A DNA stretch of 64,000 bases from Anaerolineales bacterium (GTDB lineage: Bacteria > Chloroflexota > Anaerolineae > Anaerolineales > Villigracilaceae), in NCBI GenBank assembly GCA_016789305.1, contig JAEURJ010000002.1, forward strand, positions 62,001-126,000, read 5' to 3'. The notes below the pieces were generated by a model. It ran no database searches and was not told the origin of the DNA. It worked only from the letters and a program-made list of their open reading frames with translations. Within the stretch, counting starts at the first letter, position 1; each line of letters starts with the position of its first letter. Below are positions 24,828 to 34,036 of the stretch, piece after piece. The position numbers and the translations under genes were made by a program.

Positions 24828-25832
24828 ATGCAGCCATTTGTTTCCGTGATCGTCCCCTGTTATAACGAAGAGAAAACCATTCGTCATCTTTTATCTGCTG
24901 TGTACGGGCAGACCTATCCGCGCGCGCGCATGGAGTTGGTGATCGCTGACGGAATGTCCACGGATCGAACACGGGAGCTGATCTCCGCTTTTCAGAAGGA
25001 ATATCCTGATTTCAATGTGACGGTGGTGAATAACACAACGAAGACGATCCCTGCGGCGTTGAATCAGGCTATTCGCGAGTCCAGAGGCGAGATCATTGTG
25101 CGGCTCGATGCTCATTCGATGCCCATTCCCGAATATGTGGAGCGTTGTGTTGCAGATCATCAGGCTGGCAAAGGCGATAACATCGGCGGCGTGTGGGAGA
25201 TCCACCCCGGCGCAGAGACCTGGATCGCAGAATCCATTTCGTACGCGGCGGCGCATCCCCTGGGCGTGGGCGATGCGATGTATCGTTTGCAGGCCAGCGA
25301 AGGCGCAGTGGACACAGTGCCATTTGGATCCTTCAAACGTTCATTGATCGAGAAGATCGGCTTTTTCGATGAGACTTTGCTGGCGAACGAAGATTACGAA
25401 TTCAACACCCGTGTGCGCGAATCAGGCGGAACGGTCTGGTTGAACCCAGCGATCCGCTCGGTTTATTTTTCACGCAGTTCATTGAGTACTCTGGGCGCCC
25501 AGTACTGGCGCTACGGCTTTTGGAAATGGCGGATGTTAAAACGATATCCGCACACACTCCGCTGGAGGCAGGCTCTGCCGCCTGTATTTGTATTAAGCCT
25601 GATTGGTCTGATTGTGTTATCCTTGGTTCTTGCGCCGGCGTTGTATTTGCTTTTGGCGCAAATTTTCTTGTATTTTTTTGTTTTGGGGCTGGCCGGTCTA
25701 AGACTGGCTGCCAGGAAACAAAGGCCTTTTCTTTTTTTGGGGGTGCCGCTGGCGATTGCATCCATGCATGTCACCTGGGGCACAGGATTTTTGTGGAGTG
25801 GAATTTCAAGTTTGTTTGTAAAACATGGCTGA
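24828..25832 (+). CDS. Family 2 glycosyltransferase
   Basis: The 334-residue protein has a GT-A fold (about 1-230) with VSVIVPCYNEEKTIRH at the N-terminus, the nucleotide-sugar/metal motif RLDAHSMP near 98, and ANEDYEFNTRVRESG near 190, typical of the acceptor-side motif. The C-terminal third carries two to three membrane helices, so it acts at the inner face of the membrane. It likely adds a sugar to a polyprenyl-linked glycan for the exopolysaccharide locus. Its 3' end overlaps the priming transferase gene by 8 bp, which indicates an operon. Confidence 0.93.
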   Translation: MQPFVSVIVPCYNEEKTIRHLLSAVYGQTYPRARMELVIADGMSTDRTRELISAFQKEYPDFNVTVVNNTTKTIPAALNQAIRESRGEIIVRLDAHSMPIPEYVERCVADHQAGKGDNIGGVWEIHPGAETWIAESISYAAAHPLGVGDAMYRLQASEGAVDTVPFGSFKRSLIEKIGFFDETLLANEDYEFNTRVRESGGTVWLNPAIRSVYFSRSSLSTLGAQYWRYGFWKWRMLKRYPHTLRWRQALPPVFVLSLIGLIVLSLVLAPALYLLLAQIFLYFFVLGLAGLRLAARKQRPFLFLGVPLAIASMHVTWGTGFLWSGISSLFVKHG

Positions 25833-27273
25833 TATATACCGACCTTCCCTACGTTTAAGACCCAGCGAACAACGCTTTATTTTGCTGTTGGGTGATTTCG
25901 TTGCATCCGTGGGTGCAATGTTTGCGTCTTTAAGCATTTGGCGTCAATATAATCAGTATGTATTATTTTCACAGGGGAAGACCGAAGCTCAGATCGCACG
26001 GTTTCAGTTGGGGATCGAAGTTCCAGTATGGTTTTATATCCTTCCATTGATCTGGCTTTTGCTATTGGTCGAATCCTATGAAGTCCATACTGCTGCAAGT
26101 TGGCGAAAAACATTGCGTGCAATTGCAGCCGCACCTTTATTGGGATTGGTTGGATACTCGCTGTTGTTTATCGTGAATCAGGAACCCACAGGCGCACTTC
26201 CGCGTGTGGCTGTGGGGACATTTCTTGTTTTGGCATCTGCCCTGACCTTGATATGGCGCGGGATTTACATTCGTCTTTATACATCCTCAGGATTGATGCG
26301 CCGAATCATGATCATCGGGGCAGGCAGGGCCGGGGTTTCTCTTGCGGAAATCTATAATCAGATGAGCCCGCCTCCATTTCTTCTGCTTGGTTTTATCGAT
26401 GATGACCCTGCGAAAAGGGGCAAGTCGGTGGCTGGATTTGCCGTCCTGGGAAGCAGCAAGAAACTTCTCGGCTTTATTGAAGATTATCGGATCTCGGATA
26501 TTGTGGTTGCCATAAATGGCGAGATCAAAGGCGAGACCTTCCAAACCATTTTGGATGCCCAGGAACGCGGCGTTGAAGTGACACGCATGCCGATCTTATA
26601 TGAAGAAATGTTGGGGCGCGTACCGATTGAACATCTTGAGTCGGATTGGGTGATCCGCTCGTTTGTTGATCAGGTACGCACGCGCGGCACATACGAACTG
26701 TCAAAAAGGCTGCTTGATATTATAGGCAGTATCGTGGGCATGGTCATCTTTTTGGTGGTCTTCCCGTTTGCGGCACTGGCTATTGTTCTTGAGAGCGGAT
26801 TTCCGATCCTGTATTCTCAACCCAGATTGGGCATGGGCGGGTCTGAATTTAAAATTTACAAGTTTCGCTCCATGAAACAAAATGCCGAAGCGGACGGTCA
26901 TGCCAAGCTTGCCAGTGAAAACGATCCGCGGATCACCAAGGTGGGCAACTTCATGCGCCGCACACGTTTGGATGAACTGCCGCAATTTTGGAGTGTGTTG
27001 CGCGGTGAAATGAGTCTGGTGGGGCCGCGTGCAGAACGCGCAGAATTGGTCCAATCATTCCAAAAGCAGATTCCGTTTTACCGGGCACGTTTGCTGGTAA
27101 AACCCGGCCTTACAGGGTGGGCGCAAATCAACTTTGGATATGCATCCAACGTCAAGGGGACTGCCATAAAACTTGAATATGATCTGTATTACATTAAGCA
27201 TCGATCCTTGAATATGGATTTTTCGATCATCCTGCGCACGATCGGGACGGTGTTGAGAAGGACGGGAGTATAA
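25825..27273 (+). CDS. Polyprenyl glycosylphosphotransferase (priming enzyme)
   Basis: The 482-residue protein starts glycan assembly by moving a sugar-1-phosphate to undecaprenyl phosphate. About four N-terminal helices (residues 15-150), a CoA-binding-like Rossmann domain (about 155-280) and a C-terminal bacterial sugar transferase domain (285-482) are visible. The catalytic motifs are KIYKFRSM, the DPRITKVG segment, RRTRLDELPQFW, and LVGPRAER. The layout matches the WbaP/EpsL type. The specific sugar cannot be read from the sequence. Confidence 0.94.
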   Translation: MADIYRPSLRLRPSEQRFILLLGDFVASVGAMFASLSIWRQYNQYVLFSQGKTEAQIARFQLGIEVPVWFYILPLIWLLLLVESYEVHTAASWRKTLRAIAAAPLLGLVGYSLLFIVNQEPTGALPRVAVGTFLVLASALTLIWRGIYIRLYTSSGLMRRIMIIGAGRAGVSLAEIYNQMSPPPFLLLGFIDDDPAKRGKSVAGFAVLGSSKKLLGFIEDYRISDIVVAINGEIKGETFQTILDAQERGVEVTRMPILYEEMLGRVPIEHLESDWVIRSFVDQVRTRGTYELSKRLLDIIGSIVGMVIFLVVFPFAALAIVLESGFPILYSQPRLGMGGSEFKIYKFRSMKQNAEADGHAKLASENDPRITKVGNFMRRTRLDELPQFWSVLRGEMSLVGPRAERAELVQSFQKQIPFYRARLLVKPGLTGWAQINFGYASNVKGTAIKLEYDLYYIKHRSLNMDFSIILRTIGTVLRRTGV

Positions 27274-27276
27274 CGG

Positions 27277-28203
27277 ATGAAATATCTCGTTACTGGCGGT
27301 GCTGGTTTCATCGGTTCACATATCACACGCGCCTTGCTCCAGCAGGGCGCGAACGTTCGTATTTTGGATAATTTCTCTTCCGGAAAACGCGACAACTTGA
27401 AGGGACTTGACGTCGAGATCATCGAAGGCGACTTAAGGGACGCTTCAAGCGTCGCTGAGGCTGTTCGTGGCGTGAATATCATTTTCCACGAAGCAGCCTT
27501 CGTCTCCGTTCCTGAGTCGATGGAGAAGCCGCAGGAATGTTTTGATGTAAATGTGACGGGCACGTCCATTCTTTTTGAAGCAGCCCGCAAGGCTGGCGTA
27601 GAACGTGCAGTCATTGCATCCAGTGCGGCAGTCTATGGTGACTCGACTTCCATGCCTCTTATCGAAGATACTCCTCTTAAGCAATTATCCCCCTACGCCT
27701 CCTCCAAACGTGTGGACGAGATGTACGCCGAGCTTTACACAAATTCTTTTGGCTTTGAAGTGGCTGCACTTCGTTACTTCAATGTCTACGGTCCTCGCCA
27801 ACGACCAGACTCAATGTACGCTGCCGCCGTGCCGATCTTCATCCGCCGAATGCTGGATAACAAGCCCGTTACCATCTATGGCGATGGTGGGCAATCCCGT
27901 GACCTGGTCAACGTGAAGGATGTTGTGCAAGCGAATTTATTGGCCTCCCGGCATCCCCAGGCTCCCGGTCAAATCTTCAATGTTTGCACTGGCGTGGAAA
28001 CCAGCCTGCTGGACCTGCTTGATATTCTGTACGAAATCTTCCCAGGCGCTCCCAAACATGTCCATGCAGAGCCGCGTGCTGGCGACATTTATCGATCCAT
28101 TGGAACTCCTCAAAAAGCCATGGATGTTCTCGGTTACAAGCCCAGTGTGACTTTGGCAGATGGTATTTATGAAGCTGTCGAAGAGATGAAGAGAACAAGC
28201 TAG
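27277..28203 (+). CDS. NAD-dependent nucleotide-sugar epimerase/dehydratase
   Basis: The 308-residue extended SDR has the NAD-binding GGAGFIGSH motif at residues 7-15 and a YASSK catalytic Tyr-Lys pair near 142-146, preceded by SSAAVYG. The closest family is UDP-glucose 4-epimerase/UDP-N-acetylglucosamine 4-epimerase. It lies 3 bp after the priming enzyme gene and 7 bp before the CapD-like gene, so it likely supplies the activated sugar for the glycan made by this locus. Confidence 0.93.
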   Translation: MKYLVTGGAGFIGSHITRALLQQGANVRILDNFSSGKRDNLKGLDVEIIEGDLRDASSVAEAVRGVNIIFHEAAFVSVPESMEKPQECFDVNVTGTSILFEAARKAGVERAVIASSAAVYGDSTSMPLIEDTPLKQLSPYASSKRVDEMYAELYTNSFGFEVAALRYFNVYGPRQRPDSMYAAAVPIFIRRMLDNKPVTIYGDGGQSRDLVNVKDVVQANLLASRHPQAPGQIFNVCTGVETSLLDLLDILYEIFPGAPKHVHAEPRAGDIYRSIGTPQKAMDVLGYKPSVTLADGIYEAVEEMKRTS

Positions 28204-28210
28204 TCCACCC

Positions 28211-30091
28211 ATGTCTTCCCGAACTCATATCCGTAATCGTTTTGTCTTAATAGGTGACTTTGCCCTCATTATTGTCTCGGTGTTGGGCAGTTTCGCCTTG
28301 CGTTTGGATGTTATTCAGTTACCTTTTTATTTCCCGGCCGCCTTGATCATGTGCATTGTGGCGCTGGCGATAAAGATCCCCGTCTATTTTGCATTTGGCT
28401 TATATCGCCGTTTGTGGATGTATGCCAGCACCAATGAATTAAGGCAGATCACTTTTGCGGTGACCGCCGCTTCTGTGTTGACCTCTGGTGTGATGATCTT
28501 GTTGATCAGCCTTAACTCGATCCAACCAGGCATGCCGCGCTCCGCGCTGGGCATTGACTGGCTGCTCTCACTCGTATTAATCGGCGGCTCCCGCTTTGCG
28601 CTGCGGCTCCTATCCGAGCAATCGCATACCCCACGCGATGGCAAGGCCAAACGCACCCTCATCATTGGCGCGGGTGATGCGGGCGCACTTGTTGTACGTG
28701 AGCTGCAGAAGTCCTCGCAATTAAATCTTGTCCCCATCGGTTTTTTGGATGACGATCCTGCAAAACAGAATCACCAGATTTACGGCATCTCTGTCATCGG
28801 CAAGGTGGAGAAGATCGCATCTGTTCTTGAGAATCAACAGGTGGATGAGGTGGTCATCGCGATTCCCTCTGCGCCGGGAAATATCATTCGTTTGGTGAAT
28901 GACGCCTGTCGTCAAAAGGGGATTCCTTCGCGGACGATGCCCGGAATTTATGAATTGCTCGGCGGCAAGGTCAGTGTTAACCGCTTGCGTGAAGTGGACA
29001 TCACTGACCTTCTGCGCCGCAAGCCCGTAAAAATTGATGACCAATTGATCGGTGCGAATTTAACGGGCAAAAGAATTTTAATCACCGGTGCGGGTGGTTC
29101 CATTGGACGTGAAATTTGTCGACAGGTGGCGCGTTGGTCGCCCGCTTCGCTTGTTTTACTCGGACATGGTGAGAATAGCATCTTTGAATCCCTCCTTGAA
29201 CTCAAGGAAAACTTTCCTTCACTTTCGATTTCTCCTGTGATTGCAGATGTGCGCGATGCAGGCCGCATTCAGGAAATGTTTCGATTGCACCAGCCGCAAG
29301 TGGTTTTTCATGCCGCGGCGCACAAACATGTCCCGTTGATGGAAGCCAATGTCGAGGAAGCCATCACGAACAATGTGCTCGGCACACGAAATGTCGTCGA
29401 AGCAGCGACCAAATTCGGGGTGGCACGACTCGTTCTTATTTCCACAGATAAAGCCGTTCGCCCGATCAGCATCATGGGTGCTACGAAACGTCTCGCTGAA
29501 ATGACAGTCCTCGATGCAGCACATCGCAGCGGCAATGCATATTCTGTTGTGCGTTTTGGTAATGTGTTAGGCAGCCGCGGCAGTGTGGTTCCGTTGTTCA
29601 AGAATCAAATCGCGCGCGGCGGACCGGTCACCGTCACGCATCCTGAAATGTATCGTTATTTCATGACCATTCCCGAAGCTGTACATCTTGTGTTGCAGGC
29701 TTCTTCGATGGGAAAGGGCGGCGAAGTGTTCATGCTCAACATGGGCGAACAGGTTCGCATCCTTGACCTTGCCGAAGACCTCATCAAACTTTCCGGGCTT
29801 GAGCCGCATCGTGATGTTGAAATTTCTTTTACAGGCATTCGCCCCGGTGAAAAACTGCGTGAAGATCTTTGGGAGGAAGGCATGCAATTTAAACCGACGC
29901 AGCATTCCGAGATCTTTCGTGCCGTTGAAGAAGAGTCTGTGGATGGTGAAAGTTTGTCCCGTGTCATTGAACAACTTGCGCATCTAGCTCAGCAGACCGA
30001 AACCGAAAGCCTGATCAACACGCTCAATGAGTTTCTTCCTTCCGGTGCTGTTCGTTCCACGCCGCCCCCCGATATGACTTCCGTGGTTTAA
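28211..30091 (+). CDS. CapD/PglF-like nucleotide-sugar 4,6-dehydratase
   Basis: The 626-residue protein has four to five N-terminal membrane helices (about 12-125), a first Rossmann domain (IGAGDAGALVVREL near 157) and a second, catalytic SDR domain (ITGAGGSIGREICRQ near 290; STDKAVRPISIMGATKRLAE near 418). This is the FlaA1/PglF/CapD architecture. The usual reaction is NAD-dependent 4,6-dehydration (often with 5-epimerisation) of UDP-GlcNAc. The tyrosine of SDR YxxxK is replaced by Met in MGATK, as in PglF-like enzymes. Its stop codon abuts the start of the first FemAB-like gene. Confidence 0.93.
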   Translation: MSSRTHIRNRFVLIGDFALIIVSVLGSFALRLDVIQLPFYFPAALIMCIVALAIKIPVYFAFGLYRRLWMYASTNELRQITFAVTAASVLTSGVMILLISLNSIQPGMPRSALGIDWLLSLVLIGGSRFALRLLSEQSHTPRDGKAKRTLIIGAGDAGALVVRELQKSSQLNLVPIGFLDDDPAKQNHQIYGISVIGKVEKIASVLENQQVDEVVIAIPSAPGNIIRLVNDACRQKGIPSRTMPGIYELLGGKVSVNRLREVDITDLLRRKPVKIDDQLIGANLTGKRILITGAGGSIGREICRQVARWSPASLVLLGHGENSIFESLLELKENFPSLSISPVIADVRDAGRIQEMFRLHQPQVVFHAAAHKHVPLMEANVEEAITNNVLGTRNVVEAATKFGVARLVLISTDKAVRPISIMGATKRLAEMTVLDAAHRSGNAYSVVRFGNVLGSRGSVVPLFKNQIARGGPVTVTHPEMYRYFMTIPEAVHLVLQASSMGKGGEVFMLNMGEQVRILDLAEDLIKLSGLEPHRDVEISFTGIRPGEKLREDLWEEGMQFKPTQHSEIFRAVEEESVDGESLSRVIEQLAHLAQQTETESLINTLNEFLPSGAVRSTPPPDMTSVV

Positions 30092-31084
30092 ATGACACAA
30101 GTTTCCCTTGCTGAATGGAATCAATTTATCAAGAATCATCCCGACGCTCATTTACTTCAGATGGGGGAATGGGGTGAATTAAAAAATGATTTTGGATGGA
30201 AACCCATTCGCTTCATCCTTAACAACGAAATTGGTGCGCAGATCCTCTTCCGCCGCCTGCATTTGGGCTTGACTCTCGGCTACATGCCGAAGCCGGTTTT
30301 TAGCGATCAGCTGTCAGCAGTCAGCGATGAGTTTTGGAAGGAAGTGGATTCGATTTGCAAACAGAATCGCGCAGTCTTTTTGAAAGTCGAGCCTGATGCA
30401 TGGGAAGATCAGTTCGAACGTTCAAACGTTCAAACGTTTAAACGTTCGCCGCATAATATTCAACCTCCCCGAACTGTTATTGTTTCAATTAAAGAAGATG
30501 AAGAAGCCATTTTGGCGAAGATGAAACCGAAGTGCCGATACAACATCCGCCTCGCCGAGAAAAAAAGAATCACCATCCGCGCATGGGACGATGTCTCTGC
30601 CTTCCATGAGATGATGACCGTGACCGGTGGACGCGATAATTTCGGTGTGCATTCCAAAGAATATTATCAACGCGCGTATGAATTGTTTCATCCCAATGGG
30701 GCTTGTGAATTACTGGTTGCAGAATACGAAGGCAAACCACTGGCTTCGTTAATGGTCTTTGCCAACAGCAAACGTGCCTGGTATGTGTACGGTGCATCCA
30801 ATGATCAGGAACGCAATCGTATGCCGACGTATCTTTTGCAGTGGGAAGCAATCCGCTGGGCCAAGGCACACGGATGCGATGAATACGACCTGTGGGGCGT
30901 CCCTGACGAAAACGAAGATGTGCTCGAAGCTCAATTCGAATCCCGCCACGATGGCTTGTGGGGAGTCTATCGTTTCAAACGCGGCTTCGGCGGCCAGGTC
31001 AAACGTGCGGCACAGGCGCTGGATCGAGTCTATAATCCGCTATTGTATTGGGCATATTTGCGGTTTATTGGGAATAGAACGTAG
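30092..31084 (+). CDS. FemAB-like aminoacyl transferase, paralogue 1
   Basis: The 330-residue protein matches the FemX/FemAB superfamily of tRNA-dependent peptidoglycan interpeptide-bridge transferases (or the acyltransferase relatives found in exopolysaccharide loci). The signature sequence KMKPKCRYNIRLAEKK is near residue 145 and DLWGVPDENEDV near 268, followed by YRFKRGFGG. It starts right after the CapD-like stop codon. A short AACGTT-rich palindrome inserted in frame at residues ~108-119 and a SDQLSAVSDE stretch at ~70-79 look like repeat-derived additions. The acceptor substrate is unknown. Confidence 0.85.
   Translation: MTQVSLAEWNQFIKNHPDAHLLQMGEWGELKNDFGWKPIRFILNNEIGAQILFRRLHLGLTLGYMPKPVFSDQLSAVSDEFWKEVDSICKQNRAVFLKVEPDAWEDQFERSNVQTFKRSPHNIQPPRTVIVSIKEDEEAILAKMKPKCRYNIRLAEKKRITIRAWDDVSAFHEMMTVTGGRDNFGVHSKEYYQRAYELFHPNGACELLVAEYEGKPLASLMVFANSKRAWYVYGASNDQERNRMPTYLLQWEAIRWAKAHGCDEYDLWGVPDENEDVLEAQFESRHDGLWGVYRFKRGFGGQVKRAAQALDRVYNPLLYWAYLRFIGNRT
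30412..30449. repeat. In-frame palindromic AACGTT repeat in FemAB-like gene 1
   Basis: Four AACGTT/AACGTT-like units alternate with TTCGAACG-type palindromes and encode FERSNVQTFKRS without breaking the frame. A similar element lies at 31811-31846 in the paralogue, at a different protein position. Confidence 0.65.
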
Positions 31085-32253
31085 TGCAAAATAATATTTG
31101 GAATTCCATTATTTCCAAACTTCCCAACCCTCACTTCCTCCAGTCCTATGAATGGGGACAAGTGAAGGCGAAATACGGTTGGGTTCCCTATTATGCTGTG
31201 TGGGGCGAGAATGGTGAGTTTCATATTACCCAAGACTCCGCTTCTCTTTCCTCTTTCGTCTTTCCTATTATTGCTTCTGCACTCGTCCTCAAACGCACCG
31301 TCTCCTTTCGCGGACTTGTCAAAGCCAGCGTGCTGTACTCGCCGAAGGGTCCGCTGTTGGATTGGACGAATGAGTCCCTGCGAACGCGTGTGCTCAACGA
31401 TTTGCAGTCCTTTGCGAAGAAACAGAAAGCTATCTTCCTGAAAATCGATCCCGATGTGGAGCTTGGACGGGGAGTCCCTGCCAGCGAAGGGGATGTCGTC
31501 GATGGAAATGGTCAAGCCGTGATGGCGGAGTTGAAGCGCAGAAGGTGGGGATATTCGTCCGATCAAATTCAATTCCAAAATACAGTGCTGATCCATTTGA
31601 ATCAAACAGAAGAAGTAATGCTCGCGCGCATGAAACCAAAGACCCGCTATAACACCCGTCTCGCAGAAAAGAAAGGCGTCTCCGTGCGCGTAGGCACTCA
31701 AGATGATTTGCCTCCGCTGTACAAGATGTATGCTGAGACTTCGGTACGCGATGGGTTTGTCATTCGCGACGAGGAATACTACTTAAATGTTTGGAAGATA
31801 TTCATGTCTAATGTTGAAACGTTAAAACGTTCTAACGTTCCAACATGTTTCCCTTTGATAGCCGAGGTGGATGGGGAGGCAGTGGCAGCGATCTTTTTGT
31901 TTATGTTTGGCAAGCGGGCGTATTATGTTTATGGCATGTCGCGCAACGCGCATCGTGAAAAGATGCCAACCTATCTTTTGCAATGGGAAGCGATGAAGAT
32001 CGCAAAATCCAATGGTTGTGACACGTATGATCTGTGGGGCGCACCTGAAATCTTCGATGAAAGTGACTCGATGTGGGGTGTCTATCGCTTCAAGGAAGGA
32101 CTCGGCGGTGAAGTGGTGCGGACTCTGGGTGCGTACGATTTTGCGCCGAATAAAATTTTATACAAGTTGTATGCCGAAGTCATGCCGCGTGTTTTGAATT
32201 TCATGCGTTCACGTGGAAAAGAGAAAACAAAGCAATCGCTTGGAGGTGCTTGA
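31084..32253 (+). CDS. FemAB-like aminoacyl transferase, paralogue 2
   Basis: The 389-residue paralogue starts at GTG, sharing one base with the preceding stop codon. It has the same core motifs as its neighbour: ARMKPKTRYNTRLAEKKG near 180, the YYVYGMSR segment near 280 and DLWGAPEIFDESDSMWGVYRFKEGLGGEV near 315. A palindromic AACGTT element is inserted in frame at about residues 243-255 (SNVETLKRSNVPT), where paralogue 1 has only about seven residues. The pair suggests sequential addition of amino acids or acyl groups to a glycan or stem peptide. Its stop codon overlaps the next ATG. Confidence 0.85.
   Translation: MQNNIWNSIISKLPNPHFLQSYEWGQVKAKYGWVPYYAVWGENGEFHITQDSASLSSFVFPIIASALVLKRTVSFRGLVKASVLYSPKGPLLDWTNESLRTRVLNDLQSFAKKQKAIFLKIDPDVELGRGVPASEGDVVDGNGQAVMAELKRRRWGYSSDQIQFQNTVLIHLNQTEEVMLARMKPKTRYNTRLAEKKGVSVRVGTQDDLPPLYKMYAETSVRDGFVIRDEEYYLNVWKIFMSNVETLKRSNVPTCFPLIAEVDGEAVAAIFLFMFGKRAYYVYGMSRNAHREKMPTYLLQWEAMKIAKSNGCDTYDLWGAPEIFDESDSMWGVYRFKEGLGGEVVRTLGAYDFAPNKILYKLYAEVMPRVLNFMRSRGKEKTKQSLGGA
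31811..31846. repeat. In-frame palindromic AACGTT repeat in FemAB-like gene 2
   Basis: ATGTTGAAACGTTA and its near-perfect reverse complement TAACGTTCCAACAT flank AAACGTTC, a 36-bp imperfect palindrome within the coding sequence. Confidence 0.65.
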
Positions 32254-33221
32254 TGAAAATTCCCCGATTAAAATTTGCACACTTGCCCACTCCGATTGAA
32301 TCGCTGGATAAACTTTCCAAAGTTCTCGGCGGACCGCGCATCCTCGTCAAACGCGATGACCAGACGGGACTTGCCTTTGGTGGAAACAAAACCCGCAAAT
32401 TGGAATTCCTCATCGCAGAAGCACAGGAACAGGGTGCGAATCTGTTGATCTCGGGTGGCGCATTGCAATCGAATCACTGCCGTCAAACAGCCGCAGCGGC
32501 GGCTCGTTATGGATTTGATTGCACGCTGGTGTTGACGGGCGAAAAACCAGAGCACGCTTCTGCCAACTTTTTGCTTGATCAACTCTTCGGCGCAGAGATT
32601 GTCACTGTGACGGATCGCAAGGATCGTGACCGAATTTTGCAGGAGACTTTTGATAACGCAGTCAAAGCTGGGAAGAAACCTTATCTCGTGCCATACGGCG
32701 GATCAAGTCCCACGGGTGCGATGGGATATACATTTGCGGTGGAAGAATTTATGTATCAAAATGTCCATGCCGACTGGATGGTTTTTGGAACATCCTCTGG
32801 CGGAACCCACGCGGGACTGGTATTGGGTCAACGGGTTTTCGGATATGAAGGGAAAATATTGGGCATCAGCATTGATGAGCCCGAAGCGCAACTCAAGGCG
32901 CATGTTTCTGAACTGGCATCACAGGCCAGCGAAAAACTCGGTGAAAGAATTAATTTCACCCATGATGATGTTCTTGCAAATGAAAATTATTGTCAGGCAG
33001 GCTATGGTGTCTTTGGGGAAGGGGAGCGCGAGGCGATCCATTTATTTGCAAGCCATGAGGGTTTGCTGCTGGACCCAGTCTACACGGGCCGCGCCGCTGC
33101 TGGAATGATCGACTTGATCCGCAAGGGATTCTTCAAGAAAGATGAAACAGTTTTATTCTGGCATACCGGCGGTCAACCCGCGTTGTTTGCGGATAAATAC
33201 TCACAGGAATTGCTTCGATAA
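32253..33221 (+). CDS. D-cysteine desulfhydrase / ACC deaminase family PLP enzyme
   Basis: The 322-residue fold-type II PLP enzyme has the Schiff-base lysine in GLAFGGNKTRKLEF (K46) and SGGALQSNHCRQTAAAAA near 72, the family's substrate-binding motif. A phosphate-binding glycine loop is seen in GTSSGGTHAG near 180. The closest groups are D-cysteine desulfhydrase (DcyD, makes pyruvate, H2S and ammonia) and 1-aminocyclopropane-1-carboxylate deaminase; the sequence alone does not separate them. It follows the FemAB-like genes with a TGATG overlap and GGAGG. A bidirectional terminator follows. Confidence 0.87.
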   Translation: MKIPRLKFAHLPTPIESLDKLSKVLGGPRILVKRDDQTGLAFGGNKTRKLEFLIAEAQEQGANLLISGGALQSNHCRQTAAAAARYGFDCTLVLTGEKPEHASANFLLDQLFGAEIVTVTDRKDRDRILQETFDNAVKAGKKPYLVPYGGSSPTGAMGYTFAVEEFMYQNVHADWMVFGTSSGGTHAGLVLGQRVFGYEGKILGISIDEPEAQLKAHVSELASQASEKLGERINFTHDDVLANENYCQAGYGVFGEGEREAIHLFASHEGLLLDPVYTGRAAAGMIDLIRKGFFKKDETVLFWHTGGQPALFADKYSQELLR

Positions 33222-33223
33222 AT

Positions 33224-33261
33224 AAAAAACTCCGAAGGTTTTATACCTTCGGAGTTTTTTT
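33224..33261. terminator. Bidirectional intrinsic terminator
   Basis: AAAAAACTCCGAAGG (33224-33238) pairs with CCTTCGGAGTTTTTTT (33246-33261). Runs of A and T on either side serve both the PLP enzyme gene and the convergent deacetylase gene. Confidence 0.9.
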
Positions 33262-34036
33262 ATTCCACACATGTTCTTGTTAAGCTACTTCCCGTGTCCA
33301 CATCACAACCAACGGGATTTATCTTCTCTCGTAAATAATCATCGTACATTTTCGTGAGCGTCACCAGTTCCCAATTATTTTCCTTCAACCAGGGGTACGC
33401 CAGCACACTGGAGTTGTAATCCTGTGTGCGGATGTGCATTTGCACAATATCGCCGCCCTGAGCTTTTTGGATCGCGCGGAAGACAATGTCCGGTTCTCCA
33501 CCACCGCCGACAGAGAACATCGCCGCCACCAGACCGCGCTCCTGGCACAACACATCGAGCGTATAGCTGACGATGTCATACGGCGGACGGATGAAGCGCA
33601 CGGGATATTCCTTTCCCAGCACGTCGGTCAATGTGGAGTTCCATTTGTCGTAATCCATCAATGCGCCGGCAGGAGACATCACACCGATGTTGACATGATC
33701 GAAGGTGTGATAGCCGATCTCATGGCCTTTATCCACGAGGCGCTTCCAAATGCCGGGATCCTGTTGCTCGAGGCTGATAAGTTTGACGCCGACGGGAAAG
33801 AACGTCACCTTGAATTCAGGGTATTCATCGAGCAGGGTTTCGAGGGCCTGCATTTTATTGAGCAGGTAGCAGTCATCGTAAGTAAAAGCGATGCGTTTGA
33901 ATTTGCGCGTGCCGTTCCAGATCAACGGTGCGGTGAAGTTTGGTTCGTCGCCCAAGGGCGCAAACCTGCCTGCTGAAAGACTCAGCAATGTCGCGCCGCC
34001 AAGTTTTAGAAAATCACGTCTTGATAGATTAGCCAT
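33260..34036 (-). CDS. Polysaccharide deacetylase family protein with Tat signal
   Basis: The 258-residue protein has a twin-arginine signal (SRRDFLKLGG at the N-terminus) and a NodB/CE4-like fold: AFTYDDCYLL near 50 and HTFDHVNIG near 108 provide the metal-binding Asp and His residues. Such enzymes remove N-acetyl (or other acyl) groups from glycans outside the membrane. The C-terminal half is divergent, so substrate is uncertain. Its start overlaps the small membrane protein gene upstream by 8 bp, so the two are coupled. Confidence 0.87.
   Translation of the reverse strand: MANLSRRDFLKLGGATLLSLSAGRFAPLGDEPNFTAPLIWNGTRKFKRIAFTYDDCYLLNKMQALETLLDEYPEFKVTFFPVGVKLISLEQQDPGIWKRLVDKGHEIGYHTFDHVNIGVMSPAGALMDYDKWNSTLTDVLGKEYPVRFIRPPYDIVSYTLDVLCQERGLVAAMFSVGGGGEPDIVFRAIQKAQGGDIVQMHIRTQDYNSSVLAYPWLKENNWELVTLTKMYDDYLREKINPVGCDVDTGSSLTRTCVE

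Noticed and set aside
30412..31846. AACGTT repeats as a regulatory array or CRISPR
   Set aside because: They lie within coding sequence, keep the frame, have no spacers, and no cas gene is near.
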